A stretch of DNA of 64,000 bases from Streptomyces sp. CA-278952 (GCF_028747205.1 NZ_CP112880.1:5518001-5582000), one strand, 5' to 3'. Numbered from the stretch's first letter, positions 37,446 to 46,767 are shown. Notes: generated from the sequence alone by a model not told the origin. Made by a program: numbers and translations.

Positions 37446-39055
37446 CCACACCCGATGTCACGGTGGTCGTGGCCGTCTACAACACGATGCCCTACCTCAC
37501 CGAGTGCCTCGACTCGCTGGTGGGCCAGAGCATCGGGCACGAGCGGCTCCAGGTCGTGGCGGTCGACGACGGTTCGACCGACGACAGCGGCAAGGAGCTC
37601 GACCGCTTCGCGCAGCGGTACCCGGACGTCTTCACCGTCGTCCACCAGCCGAACTCGGGCGGACCTGCCGCTCCGAGCAACCGCGCCCTCGACCTGGCGA
37701 CCGGTCGCTTCGTGTACTTCATCGGCTCGGACGACCACCTCGGCGAAGAGGCGCTGGAGCGGATGGTCGCCTGCGCCGACGCCAACGGGTCCGACGTGGT
37801 CGTCGGCAAGATGGTCGGCACGAACGGGCGTTACGTCCACCAGAAGCTGTACACGGGCAACCGCGACGTCACCCTCGACGACTCCGCGCTGCCCTTCACC
37901 CTGGCCAACACCAAGCTCTTCCGCCGGGAACTGGTCGAGAAGCACGGGCTCCGCTTCCCCGAGGACATGCCGGTCGGCAGCGACCAGCCGTTCACCATCG
38001 AGGCGTGCGTCCGGGCCCGGAAGATCTCCGTGATCTCCGACTACACCTGTTACTACGCGGTCAAGCGCGGTGACGCGAGCAACATCACCTACCGGGCGAA
38101 CCACCTGGCCCGGCTCCGGTGTGTCCAGCGGATCATGGAGCACACGGCCGCCCTGATCCCCGCCGGCGCGCGGCGTGACGCCGTGTTCAAGCGGCATTTC
38201 GACTGGGAGCTGACCAAGCTCCTGCAGAAGGACTTCCCCACGCTCGACGCCGACACCCGCCGTCAGGTGTGCGAAGGCGTCGGCGCCCTGGTGGAGGCCC
38301 ACTTCACCGACGGTCTGCGCGACGGCACCGGGGTCAAGCGCCGGGTGCGCTTCGGCCTCGCCCGGAGCGGCGCCGTCGACGAGCTCACCCGCGCCATCGC
38401 GGATGAGACCGAGCACGGAGCACCGCCCTTCCTGCTGGAGGGCGACCGGGCCTTCGCCTCCTACCCCGGATTCCGCGACGCGGCCGTCGGCCTCGACGAG
38501 CGGTACTACGAGGTGCTCGGCGAGTCGGTGGCCGGCCGCCTCTCCGCCGGCACACGGCTGGAGTCGGCCGACTGGGAGCAGGAGGGCACGGACTTCGCCT
38601 GCGTCCTGCGGCTGCGCGCCGGTATCACCGGCGACACCTCCTCGGCCGTCGTCGCCCTCGCCCAGGGCGCCATGCCGCAGAGCGCGGACAAGTCCGGCGC
38701 GCGCAAGCTGCCCGCGGACGCCCCGCGCCCGGAGCGCGACGGCACGCTCACCGCCGAAGCGGCGAAGGACGGCGGCACCCTGCTGACCGCCCGGATCCCG
38801 CTGGCGCTCACCCGCACCAAGAGGGGGGCCCGCCTCTACGTGGACGTGGCGGGTACCCCGTACGAGATCCCGGTCCGCACCGAAGGGCAGCCGATGCCGC
38901 TGGCCCGCCGCTGGGGGACCCACGACCCCCACCGCGTGGCGGCGAACACCAACGCCAAGGGCCGGCTCGTGATCACGACGGCGCCCCTTCGGGAACCGAA
39001 GCCCAGCGTGGGCGCACGGCTGCGCCGCACGCTGTCCAGGTCGAAGAGGAAGTAA
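37442..39055 (+). CDS. GT2 glycosyltransferase with long C-terminal domain (TarS-like)
   Basis: The 537-residue protein has an N-terminal GT-A domain: VVVAVYNTMPYL, VDDGSTDDSG, NSGGPAAPSNRAL and GSDDHLGEEALE where the metal-binding acid motif is expected. The downstream signature PFTLANTKLFRRELV and SDQPFTIEACVRA resembles S. aureus TarS/TarP, which glycosylate poly(ribitol phosphate) teichoic acid. Residues from about 330 onward form a beta-rich tail, as in TarS, ending in a basic stretch. GTG at 37442 overlaps the oxidoreductase stop. A paralogue lies at 59068. It probably adds the island's sugar to a wall polymer; acceptor and donor are not readable from the sequence. Confidence 0.85.
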   Translation: MTTPDVTVVVAVYNTMPYLTECLDSLVGQSIGHERLQVVAVDDGSTDDSGKELDRFAQRYPDVFTVVHQPNSGGPAAPSNRALDLATGRFVYFIGSDDHLGEEALERMVACADANGSDVVVGKMVGTNGRYVHQKLYTGNRDVTLDDSALPFTLANTKLFRRELVEKHGLRFPEDMPVGSDQPFTIEACVRARKISVISDYTCYYAVKRGDASNITYRANHLARLRCVQRIMEHTAALIPAGARRDAVFKRHFDWELTKLLQKDFPTLDADTRRQVCEGVGALVEAHFTDGLRDGTGVKRRVRFGLARSGAVDELTRAIADETEHGAPPFLLEGDRAFASYPGFRDAAVGLDERYYEVLGESVAGRLSAGTRLESADWEQEGTDFACVLRLRAGITGDTSSAVVALAQGAMPQSADKSGARKLPADAPRPERDGTLTAEAAKDGGTLLTARIPLALTRTKRGARLYVDVAGTPYEIPVRTEGQPMPLARRWGTHDPHRVAANTNAKGRLVITTAPLREPKPSVGARLRRTLSRSKRK

Positions 39056-39059
39056 CCCG

Positions 39060-40346
39060 ATGAATATCTGTGTAGTCGCGCTCGGCAAGATCGGGCTTCC
39101 GCTCGCCGTGCAGTTCGCCGCCAAGGGCCACAAGGTCATCGGCGCGGACGTCAACGAGAAGGTCGTCGAACTCGTCAACGCGGCCACCGAGCCGTTCCCC
39201 GGTGAGCACGACCTCGACCGCCTGCTCAAGGAGACGGTCGGCGCCGGGCTGCTCTCCGCCACGACGGACACCACGGCAGCGGTCGCCGCTTCCGACGCCG
39301 TCGTGGTCGTCGTCCCGCTCTTCGTGGACGCCGAGGGCACCCCCGATTTCGGCTGGATGGACTCCGCCACCAAGGCCATCGCCGCCGGCCTGAAGCCCGG
39401 CACCCTGGTCAGCTACGAGACCACGCTGCCGGTCGGCACCACCCGTACCCGCTGGGCGCCGATGCTGGCCGAGGGCTCGGGTCTGACCCCCGGCGAGGAC
39501 TTCCACCTGGTCTTCTCCCCGGAGCGGGTGCTCACCGGCCGGGTCTTCGCCGACCTGCGCCGCTACCCCAAGCTCGTCGGCGGCATCGACGAGGCGTCCG
39601 CCGAGCGCGGCGTCGCCTTCTACGAGGCCGTCCTCGACTTCGACGAGCGCGAGGACCTGCCCCGCCCCAACGGCGTCTGGGACCTCGGCACGGCGGAGGC
39701 CTCCGAGCTGGCGAAGCTCGCCGAGACCACCTACCGCGACGTCAACATCGGCCTGGCCAACCAGTTCGCCCGCTTCGCCGGCCAGAACGGCATCGACGTC
39801 AAGAAGGTCATCGAGGCCTGCAACAGCCAGCCCTACAGCCACATCCACCAGCCCGGCATCGCCGTCGGCGGCCACTGCATCCCGATCTACCCGCGGATGT
39901 ACCTGTGGAACGACCCGGAGGCGACCGTCGTGCGCTCGGCCCGCGAGGCCAACGCCGCGATGCCCGCGTACGCCGTCGACCTGCTGGCCGCCGCCTACGG
40001 CGACCTGGACGGCGTCGGGGTCCTGGTGCTCGGCGCGGCCTACCGCGGCGGCGTCAAGGAGACCGCGTTCTCCGGCGTCTTCGGCGTCGTCGAGGCCCTG
40101 AAGGCGCGGGGCGCCGTGCCCTTCGTCTCGGACCCGATGTACACCCCCGAGGAGCTGACCGCCCTCGGCCTCGTTCCGCACGACAGCCACCAGGCCGTCA
40201 CCGCCGCGATCCTCCAGGCCGACCACGCCGAGTACCGCGAGCTGGCCGCCGCCGACCTCCCGGACGTTCGCGTCCTGGTCGACGGGCGCCGCACCACGGA
40301 CCCGGCGAACTGGGCGGGCGTACGCCGCGTCGTCATCGGCGGGTGA
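39060..40346 (+). CDS. UDP-N-acetylhexosamine 6-dehydrogenase family (WbpA/WecC-like)
   Basis: The 428-residue enzyme begins MNICVVALGKIGLPLAVQFA (NAD-binding GxGxxG variant GKIGLP) and contains VSYETTLPVGTTR, FSPERV and the catalytic Cys273 in GGHCIPIYP, with the second Rossmann domain after residue 310. These are features of UDP-GlcNAc/ManNAc 6-dehydrogenases, which oxidise C6 to a carboxylate. It starts four bases after the glycosyltransferase stop, with GAGGAAG upstream, and is the last gene of the operon before a bidirectional terminator. No UDP-GlcNAc 2-epimerase gene is visible nearby, which favours a gluco-configured uronic acid. Confidence 0.92.
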   Translation: MNICVVALGKIGLPLAVQFAAKGHKVIGADVNEKVVELVNAATEPFPGEHDLDRLLKETVGAGLLSATTDTTAAVAASDAVVVVVPLFVDAEGTPDFGWMDSATKAIAAGLKPGTLVSYETTLPVGTTRTRWAPMLAEGSGLTPGEDFHLVFSPERVLTGRVFADLRRYPKLVGGIDEASAERGVAFYEAVLDFDEREDLPRPNGVWDLGTAEASELAKLAETTYRDVNIGLANQFARFAGQNGIDVKKVIEACNSQPYSHIHQPGIAVGGHCIPIYPRMYLWNDPEATVVRSAREANAAMPAYAVDLLAAAYGDLDGVGVLVLGAAYRGGVKETAFSGVFGVVEALKARGAVPFVSDPMYTPEELTALGLVPHDSHQAVTAAILQADHAEYRELAAADLPDVRVLVDGRRTTDPANWAGVRRVVIGG

Positions 40347-40370
40347 GCTCAGCCCCAACCGACGAGCTAT

Positions 40371-40404
40371 GAGTGGGGCCCGGCGGAAACGCCGGGCCCC
40401 ACTC
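40371..40404. terminator. Bidirectional terminator between convergent island operons
   Basis: GAGTGGGGCCCGGCG (40371-40385) and CGCCGGGCCCCACTC (40390-40404) form a perfect 15-bp stem with the stable GAAA tetraloop. It lies between the plus-strand sugar operon and the minus-strand glycosyltransferase genes. Confidence 0.93.
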
Positions 40405-40433
40405 CGTTCCGGAAGGGGCCCGGCGCCGGGTCG

Positions 40434-42683
40434 TCAGGAGCCGTCGAGGACCGGAAGGTGCTCGAACGGGCTGCGGGACATGCTGCTGGTGACCTGGAGA
40501 TGAGGATGGGCCTGGGCTATCTGCCACCCGGTCACCGTCGCGTTGGTGTCGCAGACGAATACGTGGCCGGTCACGTCGAGCTGTAGCTGCGGCACCGCGT
40601 CACGCTGGGCGATCTTGGCGAAAAGGCGGGGGCGCATCAGCTTGTAGCCGGGCTGGAACATCTTCTTGTGGAAGCTGTCGGCGATCTTGTCGTGCTTACG
40701 CCTGACGAACTTCACCGCGATCTCCGGGGTCGCCCTGTCCCGGCGCTTCCTTGCCAGCCGGTCGGCGCGCTTCAAGACGGCACGCGGTACCCGGTAGACG
40801 ACGAATCGTTCCCCCCGGGGGATCACCAGCCGACGTTCGGCGGACTCCACGTTCAGCAGCTTGACGCGGCTGTCGAGCCCGGCACGGTCCCAGATGCCCC
40901 CTCGCGCGGTCACCAGGTCGACCTCTACCCCTCTGTCTGCCAGGAAGTTGGCGAAGTCGGCGACACGACGCGGCCGGCCGGGGGTGAAAGCGAGCAGGAC
41001 GACCCGGCCGGGCGCAGCATCTGCCTGGACGATGTCCGTCCTGGCTTCCGCCACAACGGCCTCCGTGAGAGCCGCCGGCGGCTCCGCGGGCTGGACGTGC
41101 TCCTCGACGACGGGTTCGACGGCCGGCGCCCGGCCTTCGTACAGCTGCATCAACTGGTCGCCGACGACTTCACGGCTGTACTTCGCGAACAGGACCGCGC
41201 GCGCCTTCGCCAGGTCGAGCTGCGAGAAGCGCTCCCGCAGGCCCCAGTACGCGGTGACAAGAGTCCTGGGATCCTCGTCCACGTCCATGAGCGCGCCCGC
41301 GAGGTCCTCGATGCCCGCCAGTGTCTCTTCGGGACCGTGGCTGCGTGTCACCAGGACGGGCAAGCCGGCCGCGTTGGCCTCGACGATGGTCATGCCGAAG
41401 GTCTCGAAGTGGCTGGGATGCACCAGGAGGTCGTACTGGTGCATGAGCCCGTTGACCTCCTCGGGGCGCACCGGCGGCAGAATCCGAAACCGGCCCCCCA
41501 GGCCGAGCTCCTGGCCCCGGGCGATCAGTTCTTCCTGGAGGTTGCCGGAGCCGACCATGGTCAACGTGGCTTCCGGCTCACTCGCGGCGACCTCCGCGAA
41601 GGCTTCGAGTAGCGTCTTCACGCCCTTGTGCGGAATCAGCCGGCCGAGGTAAAGCCACTTCAGCAGCTTCTCGGAAGGCTTGGCCTCGGGCGTGAACTGC
41701 TCGAAGTTGATGACGTTCGGCACGACGCGGATCTTGTCGGCGTGGTGGGGGAATTCCTGCACGATCTGGTCGCGCAGGTAACTACCGACGCAGAGGAACT
41801 CGTCCGCGCGGTTCAGCACCTGGTTGTAGAGCTTGCGTCCGGCCGGCTGCTTGAAGATCTTGGCCAGGAAGGTGGAATGCTCGGTCACCACGATGCGTGC
41901 GTCCGGCTGGGCAAGGCGCATCGCCATCACTCCGCCGTAGATCGCGGTGTGGGCGTGGATGACGGGTGATTCGATACGGCCGGTGGGCAGTGTCCTGCGC
42001 AGTGCCGAGGTCTGAGCGCCGACCCAACTCGCGTAGCGGCGACGGGTGGTCAGGGGAACGGGGACCCGGGTGAGAGAGCCTTCCGGAGTTTCGAGCACCG
42101 GAACCAGGTCACGACGATCCAGGAAGCGGTCCGCTGTGACCTTGATGGCGTCCTCGAGCATCGGGTCCGCGCTGCCCGCCCAGTCCTCGGTGTGCAGGAT
42201 CGAGACACGACCGTAGTTTCCTGCGACGGCCTCGGTCGCCGCCTGCACGAACGACCCGGCGAAGGGGTTGTTCGGCGACGGGTACCACGGCGTGATGACG
42301 GCCAGATCCGCCGGTTCGGTGGTCCTGCTGGTCTCTGCGTACGGCTCGAGGCGGAATTCGAGCCCCGGACGCCGACGCAGGGCGGCCCATGCCGTCGGAA
42401 AGGACTGCGCGTCACCCGCGACGAGCAGGTCGGCATTGCGCAGCGGCCCCTTTCGAGCGACGACGAGGTTGCGCGCGTTGCGCTGGACGGAGCCCTTCTT
42501 GTTCTGCGCCACTCGGATGACCTGGACACCGGGGAGCGTGGGCAGGTCGTCCCATTCCTCGCGATCGGCGACGACCAGAACGACGTCGCGTCCTTCGGCC
42601 GCCAGCCTCTCGACGTGCACCCGTGTGGCACGTACCCGGTACTCGCCGAGCGCGAGGTAGAGAACGTGGGTACTTGTGCTCAT
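40434..42683 (-). CDS. Two-part GT4 glycosyltransferase
   Basis: The 749-residue protein has a GT4 (GT-B fold) domain in about the first 530 residues: PNVINFEQFTPE, YLGRLIPHKGVKTLLEAF and HPSHFETFGMTIVEANAAGLPV, where the EX7E-type acidic motif and the donor site lie. The remaining 200 residues start with another Rossmann-like strand (VVLLAFTPGRPRRVADFANFLADRG), then a very basic segment, and look like the N-terminal half of a second GT-B protein. ATG at 42683 overlaps the preceding gene's stop (ATGA) and has GGAGGGAA upstream. It probably assembles the same glycopolymer as its neighbours; donor and acceptor are unknown. Confidence 0.85.
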   Translation of the reverse strand: MSTSTHVLYLALGEYRVRATRVHVERLAAEGRDVVLVVADREEWDDLPTLPGVQVIRVAQNKKGSVQRNARNLVVARKGPLRNADLLVAGDAQSFPTAWAALRRRPGLEFRLEPYAETSRTTEPADLAVITPWYPSPNNPFAGSFVQAATEAVAGNYGRVSILHTEDWAGSADPMLEDAIKVTADRFLDRRDLVPVLETPEGSLTRVPVPLTTRRRYASWVGAQTSALRRTLPTGRIESPVIHAHTAIYGGVMAMRLAQPDARIVVTEHSTFLAKIFKQPAGRKLYNQVLNRADEFLCVGSYLRDQIVQEFPHHADKIRVVPNVINFEQFTPEAKPSEKLLKWLYLGRLIPHKGVKTLLEAFAEVAASEPEATLTMVGSGNLQEELIARGQELGLGGRFRILPPVRPEEVNGLMHQYDLLVHPSHFETFGMTIVEANAAGLPVLVTRSHGPEETLAGIEDLAGALMDVDEDPRTLVTAYWGLRERFSQLDLAKARAVLFAKYSREVVGDQLMQLYEGRAPAVEPVVEEHVQPAEPPAALTEAVVAEARTDIVQADAAPGRVVLLAFTPGRPRRVADFANFLADRGVEVDLVTARGGIWDRAGLDSRVKLLNVESAERRLVIPRGERFVVYRVPRAVLKRADRLARKRRDRATPEIAVKFVRRKHDKIADSFHKKMFQPGYKLMRPRLFAKIAQRDAVPQLQLDVTGHVFVCDTNATVTGWQIAQAHPHLQVTSSMSRSPFEHLPVLDGS

Positions 42684-44014
42684 CGGGTTCCCTCCACCAG
42701 CGTGCGCATGCGTTCTTCCCACGGCCCGAGCGTGGCCGTGCGGGTGTACGAGTGAGCGTGCTTGACCGCGAGTGCGTGCTGGGTCCGGTCGCCTCCGCGT
42801 GCCGCCTCAGCCGCCTCGATGAACGACCGAGCGACGTCCTCGGCGCTCAACTCGTCGCCGTGGAACCAGAGCGGGTAGCCGTCGAGGACCTCGGCGGCCG
42901 CGATGTCGGGGCGATGGGCGGAGACGATCGGCTTGCCCGACGCCATGTACTCGAAGACCTTGCCGGAGGTTACGTAGCGCGCACCGGGAACGCAGAACAC
43001 CAACGCGTCGGTCTGCGCATACAGAGACTTGACTTCGGTCTTGTCGAAGGCGCCACGGTAATGCACGCCGATATCCTCCGACAGCGGAAGCCGCTCCATC
43101 AGGGGAGCCACGTCGGAGGGGAAGAATCCGAGATGGCCGTGAATGTTGAGCTCGGCGTCCTGAAGCAGCGGGTGGCTGCGGGCGAGGCGCCAGCCGTCGA
43201 ATAGCTCTTCGAGGGGCAGGTAAGAGGTGACTGTGCCCAGGTATCCGAAGCGCAACGGGCGTTTCTCATTCGGCGGGACGTATTCAGCCGCACCGAGCAG
43301 TTCGGGCTCCCAGCCGTTCGGAACCACGGTCATGCGGTCGGCGGCGTCCGGGTAGCGATCGATGTGCCACTGCCGCATCCCGTCATTCACGAAAACGATC
43401 TCGGAGGCGTCGCGCAGGACTTTGGACTCCCACTCGAATGCCTTGCTGCCCTCCGGGAACTTCAGCTCTTCGGTGAACTGGTTGAAGGTCCACGAATCGC
43501 GGTAGTCCACCGCGTAGGGGATGCGAAGCAGGCGGCCCAACGTCTGTGCTGCCGCGAATGAGGCAAACGGGTTGCCTGTCGCTATGACGAGGTCGAACTT
43601 TTCCTTGAAGTGTGCCTTGACGGCGCTGGAAAGGACTCCGGGAATCCATGTCAGATAGTGCTCGGGGAATACCTTGCTCTGGAACATCTTGTAGAGACTC
43701 GCGGCCGCGGTCGGGAAGTTCCTGCGCAACTTGCCGAACTGCCGGACGTCCTTCTCCCATGCGTAGTACGACATGGGGGGCCTGACGACATGAACGCGGG
43801 AGTCCACGGTCTCCTCGAGGGAGTGGTCGCAGGCATTATCGAGATAGGTCTCAAAGAATTCACGCGGAGCGGTGTAGACAGTTACGTCCCAACCGGCTTC
43901 GGCGAAATGGTTTGCCGTCGCCCTGGCCCGAAATACGCCGCTCGCACGGCTGGGTGGGAAATAATATGCGAGGTAGAGAACGCGCGGTCGGCGTCCAGGT
44001 GGTCCAGGCGGCAT
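42680..44014 (-). CDS. GT4-type glycosyltransferase
   Basis: The 444-residue GT-B enzyme begins VLYLAYYFPPSRASGVFRARATANHFAEAGWDVTVYT, the N-terminal acceptor domain pattern of the WcaI/GT4 group. The middle has IATGNPFASFAAAQ and AVDYRDSWTF, and the C-terminal donor half has GYLGTVTSYLPLEELFDGW and KVFEYMASGKPIVSAHRPD, which includes the conserved Glu pair. ATG at 44014 follows GAGGAAGGG. Its stop overlaps the start of the next glycosyltransferase, so the two are translationally coupled. Codon bias is slightly weaker than in the housekeeping genes, in keeping with an accessory region. Confidence 0.87.
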   Translation of the reverse strand: MPPGPPGRRPRVLYLAYYFPPSRASGVFRARATANHFAEAGWDVTVYTAPREFFETYLDNACDHSLEETVDSRVHVVRPPMSYYAWEKDVRQFGKLRRNFPTAAASLYKMFQSKVFPEHYLTWIPGVLSSAVKAHFKEKFDLVIATGNPFASFAAAQTLGRLLRIPYAVDYRDSWTFNQFTEELKFPEGSKAFEWESKVLRDASEIVFVNDGMRQWHIDRYPDAADRMTVVPNGWEPELLGAAEYVPPNEKRPLRFGYLGTVTSYLPLEELFDGWRLARSHPLLQDAELNIHGHLGFFPSDVAPLMERLPLSEDIGVHYRGAFDKTEVKSLYAQTDALVFCVPGARYVTSGKVFEYMASGKPIVSAHRPDIAAAEVLDGYPLWFHGDELSAEDVARSFIEAAEAARGGDRTQHALAVKHAHSYTRTATLGPWEERMRTLVEGTR

Positions 44015-44208
44015 GGTGATCGGAAACCCTTCCTCGCAAGTTACGGCGAGTGTGAGCCTACCCGAGCCATGTTCCCTCCTATCGTGCTGACATGGGCCAC
44101 ACGAGGCTGGTGGCCAAATTGTTTGCGGATTGTTGCGAAGGCGCACAGGGCATGTGACGAAACAGCCGAACGACGGGACCGGCCGGGATCCTGCGGAGGG
44201 AACGAACG

Positions 44209-44805
44209 TCAGCGCTCCGCGAGCACCCCGTCCTTCTCCTCGTACAGCGCCCCGCTCTGCGGGCACTCCCACAGCTCCGGCTCGTCCTCACGGGCGACCA
44301 GACGGACCCCGCTGCGGCCGACCCAGCCGATCTGCCGGGCCGGCACACCGACGACCAGGGCGAAGTCCGGGACGTTCTTGGTGACCACGGCTCCGGCCGC
44401 GACCATCGCCCACCGGCCGACACGGACCGGCGCGACGCAGACCGAGCGGGCGCCGAGTGACGCGCCTTCGGCGACCTTCACGCCGACGGCCTCCCAGTCG
44501 CCGCCGCGCTTCTGCTTGCCGTCCGGGTCGACCGAGCGGGGGTTGTGGTCATTGGTGAGGACGACAGCGGGGCCGACGAAGACGCCGTCGCCGAGCTCGG
44601 CCGGCTCGTACACGAGGGCGTAGTTCTGCAGCTTCACGTTGTTACCGATGCGCACACCGGTGCCGACGTAGGCGCCGCGGCCGACGACACAGCCCTCACC
44701 GAGCCTGGCTCCCTCGCGAATCTGCGCCAGCTCCCAGACGCTGGAACCGGCCCCGATCTCGGCGGTCTCGTCGACCTGGGCGGTGGGCTGGACCTTGTAG
44801 TTCAC
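44209..44805 (-). CDS. Hexapeptide-repeat N-acetyltransferase (WbpD-like)
   Basis: The 198-residue protein is a left-handed beta-helix acyltransferase. Many hexapeptide turns are visible (IGAGSSV, LGEGCVVGRGAYVGTGVRIGNNV, LGDGVFVGPAVVL), and the active-site loop TNDHNPRSVDPDG carries the histidine expected in WbpD/PglD-like sugar acetyltransferases. The C-terminal 35 residues include a Cys-Pro motif that may cap the helix. GTG at 44805 follows GAAAGG and starts just before the first repeat. In context it would N-acetylate the 3-amino group of UDP-GlcNAc3NA made by the plus-strand enzymes, although it is transcribed in the opposite direction with the GT4 genes. The reaction is inferred. Confidence 0.88.
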   Translation of the reverse strand: MNYKVQPTAQVDETAEIGAGSSVWELAQIREGARLGEGCVVGRGAYVGTGVRIGNNVKLQNYALVYEPAELGDGVFVGPAVVLTNDHNPRSVDPDGKQKRGGDWEAVGVKVAEGASLGARSVCVAPVRVGRWAMVAAGAVVTKNVPDFALVVGVPARQIGWVGRSGVRLVAREDEPELWECPQSGALYEEKDGVLAER

Positions 44806-44849
44806 GGCATGCCTTTCGGAGAGCTGATGCGCCCGGAAAGCATAAGGGT

Positions 44850-44889
44850 GCCCTGCCCACCGCCCCGCGTGCGGGGCGGTGGGCAGGGC
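44850..44889 (-). terminator. Terminator of the FG-GAP protein gene
   Basis: A perfect 19-bp inverted repeat (44850-44868 with 44871-44889) lies 27 bases beyond the stop of the minus-strand FG-GAP gene and 45 bases before the acetyltransferase start, so it isolates the two genes. Confidence 0.9.
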
Positions 44890-44916
44890 GCAGTCCGGCA
44901 CGCGGGGAGCGCGTCG

Positions 44917-46767
44917 TCAGACGACGCTGCCGGTCCAGTGCTTGACCGGTGCCTTGAGGTCGGTGCCGGTGCTGGTGAACGTGAACAGGGCGTCGATGCG
45001 CCGGCCGTCGACGGAGGTCCCGGCGTGGTAAAGGACACCGACGTCGGCCTTGCCGTCCTTGTTGAAGTCGCCGGAGACCGGCTGGCTCGCGGCCCAGGAG
45101 AAGGATCCGGTGCTGGTCCACACCTCGCGGGGCGCGGCGAAGGCCGTGCCGGTGCTCGCGAAGGTGAAGAGCGCGGACTGGTGCACGCCTTCCTGCGTGG
45201 TCCCGCGGTTGTAGAGGACGGCGACGTCGTCCCGGCCGTCTCCGCTGTAGTCGCCCGAGGTCAGCTTGGTGGCGTTCCAGTTGAAGGAGCCGCTGCTGGT
45301 CCAGGTCTTGCGCGGGTTGTTGAAGTCGGTCCCGGTGCTGGTGAAGGTGTAGAGCGACGAGGCGAACTGGCCGTCGGCCGACTTGCCGCCGTTGTAGAGA
45401 ACGGCGATGTCGTCCTTGCCGTCCATGTCGTAGTCGCCGGAGGTCACCTGGCCGGCCGACCAGGTGAAGCCGCCGGGGGTGGTCCAGGTCTTGCGCGGGT
45501 TGGCGAAGCCGGTCCCGGTGCTGTTGAAGGTGTAGAGGGAGGACACCTGGCCGGTGTCGGAGGTGCCGCCGTCGTAGAAGACGGCGACATCGTCCTTGCC
45601 GTCCCCGTTGTAGTCGCCCGAGGTGACCTTGCTCTTGCTCCAGGTGAAGCCGCCGGGGGTGGTCCAGGTCTTCTTGGGCGAGCTGAAGCCGGTGCCGGTG
45701 CTGGCGAAGGTGTACAGCGAGGTGACGGCGCCGGTGTCGGAGGCGCCGGAGTCGTAGAGGACCGCGAGGTCGTCCTTGCCGTCGCCGGTGAAGTCACCGG
45801 AAGTCAGCTGGCTCTTGCTCCAGGTGAAGCCGCCCGGGGTGCTCCAGACCCTCTTGGGCTCGTCGAAGCCGGTGCCGTTGCTGTAGAAGGCGAAGAGCGA
45901 GGACCTGTTCGCACCCTCCGTGGAGGTGCCGTTGTCGTAGAACGCGGCGATGTCCTCGCGACCGTCGCCGTTGAAGTCACCGGAGGCGACCTGGGACCCC
46001 TGGGGCAGTCCGCGGACCTGGGTGACCCAGTCGGTGAGGTCGTCGGTGCGGGTCTCCACCGCACCGGGGCGGGTCTCATCGGAGCCGAAACAGCCGGCCT
46101 GCCAGGAGGTGCTGTGGACGGCGGCGAGCAGGACCTTGCCGTCCTGCTCGCGCAGAGCGGGACCGCCGGCGTCGCCCTTGCAGATCGCGCCGCCGTCACG
46201 GGTGACGGCCACTGTCGTCGCACCGGTCGCACTCACGGCGAACGAGCCGGCGTGCAGCCGGTCGGGGACCCAGGACGACGCGGTACGGCCGTAACCCAGA
46301 GCCCGCAGACTTTCGCCCGCCACCGGGGCGGTGTCCGCGAGAAGCACCGGCGCGATGTCCGTGACCGGCTGGGCCAGCTTGGCCATCACCAGATCACGGT
46401 CGGTGCGCGAGACCAGCTCGGTCACCTCGACGACCTTGCCGCCCGTACCGGTCAGGTCCGTGCGTCCGATCGTCGCCGTGGTCTTCTGCGCGGGGGCGCC
46501 GGCGGGAAGCGGGAAGGCCGGCTGCCCGGCCGCCGCGAAGCAGCTGCTCGCGGTCAGGATCCACTGGGCGTCGACCAGCGAACCGGTGCAGGCACGCTTC
46601 GCGTCGCCCTCACCGATGTCGAGCTTCGCGGTGAAGGCGTACGAGCCGCCGGTGACCGCGTCACCGACCACGGCCTGCGCGGGGGACGTAACGGTCAGTG
46701 CACCGGTCGCGGCGACCACCGCGAGCAGAGCTGTACTCCGCACACGGCGGGAAGATCTCAAAGACAC
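44917..46767 (-). CDS. Secreted chymotrypsin-fold pseudoprotease with six FG-GAP repeats
   Basis: The 616-residue protein has a Sec signal peptide ending near AQA (residue 32), a chymotrypsin-like domain (about 33-240) and six FG-GAP/VCBS-type repeats of about 62 residues, each with a calcium loop such as GDFNGDGREDIAAFY. The disulfide cysteines flanking the active site are kept (Cys60/Cys76 and Cys196/Cys226), and Asp125 is present in RDLVMAKL. However, the catalytic His is replaced by Ser75 (TASSC instead of TAAHC) and the catalytic Ser by Ala200 (GDAGGP), so proteolysis by the usual mechanism is not expected. It may be an adhesin or binding protein. GTG at 46767 follows AGGAG. It is flanked by its own terminator. 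Confidence 0.85.
   Translation of the reverse strand: MSLRSSRRVRSTALLAVVAATGALTVTSPAQAVVGDAVTGGSYAFTAKLDIGEGDAKRACTGSLVDAQWILTASSCFAAAGQPAFPLPAGAPAQKTTATIGRTDLTGTGGKVVEVTELVSRTDRDLVMAKLAQPVTDIAPVLLADTAPVAGESLRALGYGRTASSWVPDRLHAGSFAVSATGATTVAVTRDGGAICKGDAGGPALREQDGKVLLAAVHSTSWQAGCFGSDETRPGAVETRTDDLTDWVTQVRGLPQGSQVASGDFNGDGREDIAAFYDNGTSTEGANRSSLFAFYSNGTGFDEPKRVWSTPGGFTWSKSQLTSGDFTGDGKDDLAVLYDSGASDTGAVTSLYTFASTGTGFSSPKKTWTTPGGFTWSKSKVTSGDYNGDGKDDVAVFYDGGTSDTGQVSSLYTFNSTGTGFANPRKTWTTPGGFTWSAGQVTSGDYDMDGKDDIAVLYNGGKSADGQFASSLYTFTSTGTDFNNPRKTWTSSGSFNWNATKLTSGDYSGDGRDDVAVLYNRGTTQEGVHQSALFTFASTGTAFAAPREVWTSTGSFSWAASQPVSGDFNKDGKADVGVLYHAGTSVDGRRIDALFTFTSTGTDLKAPVKHWTGSVV

Noticed and set aside
40668..41612. 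Plus-strand open frame opposite the two-part glycosyltransferase.
   Set aside because: The minus-strand frame carries clear GT4 motifs over its whole length; the plus-strand frame has none.
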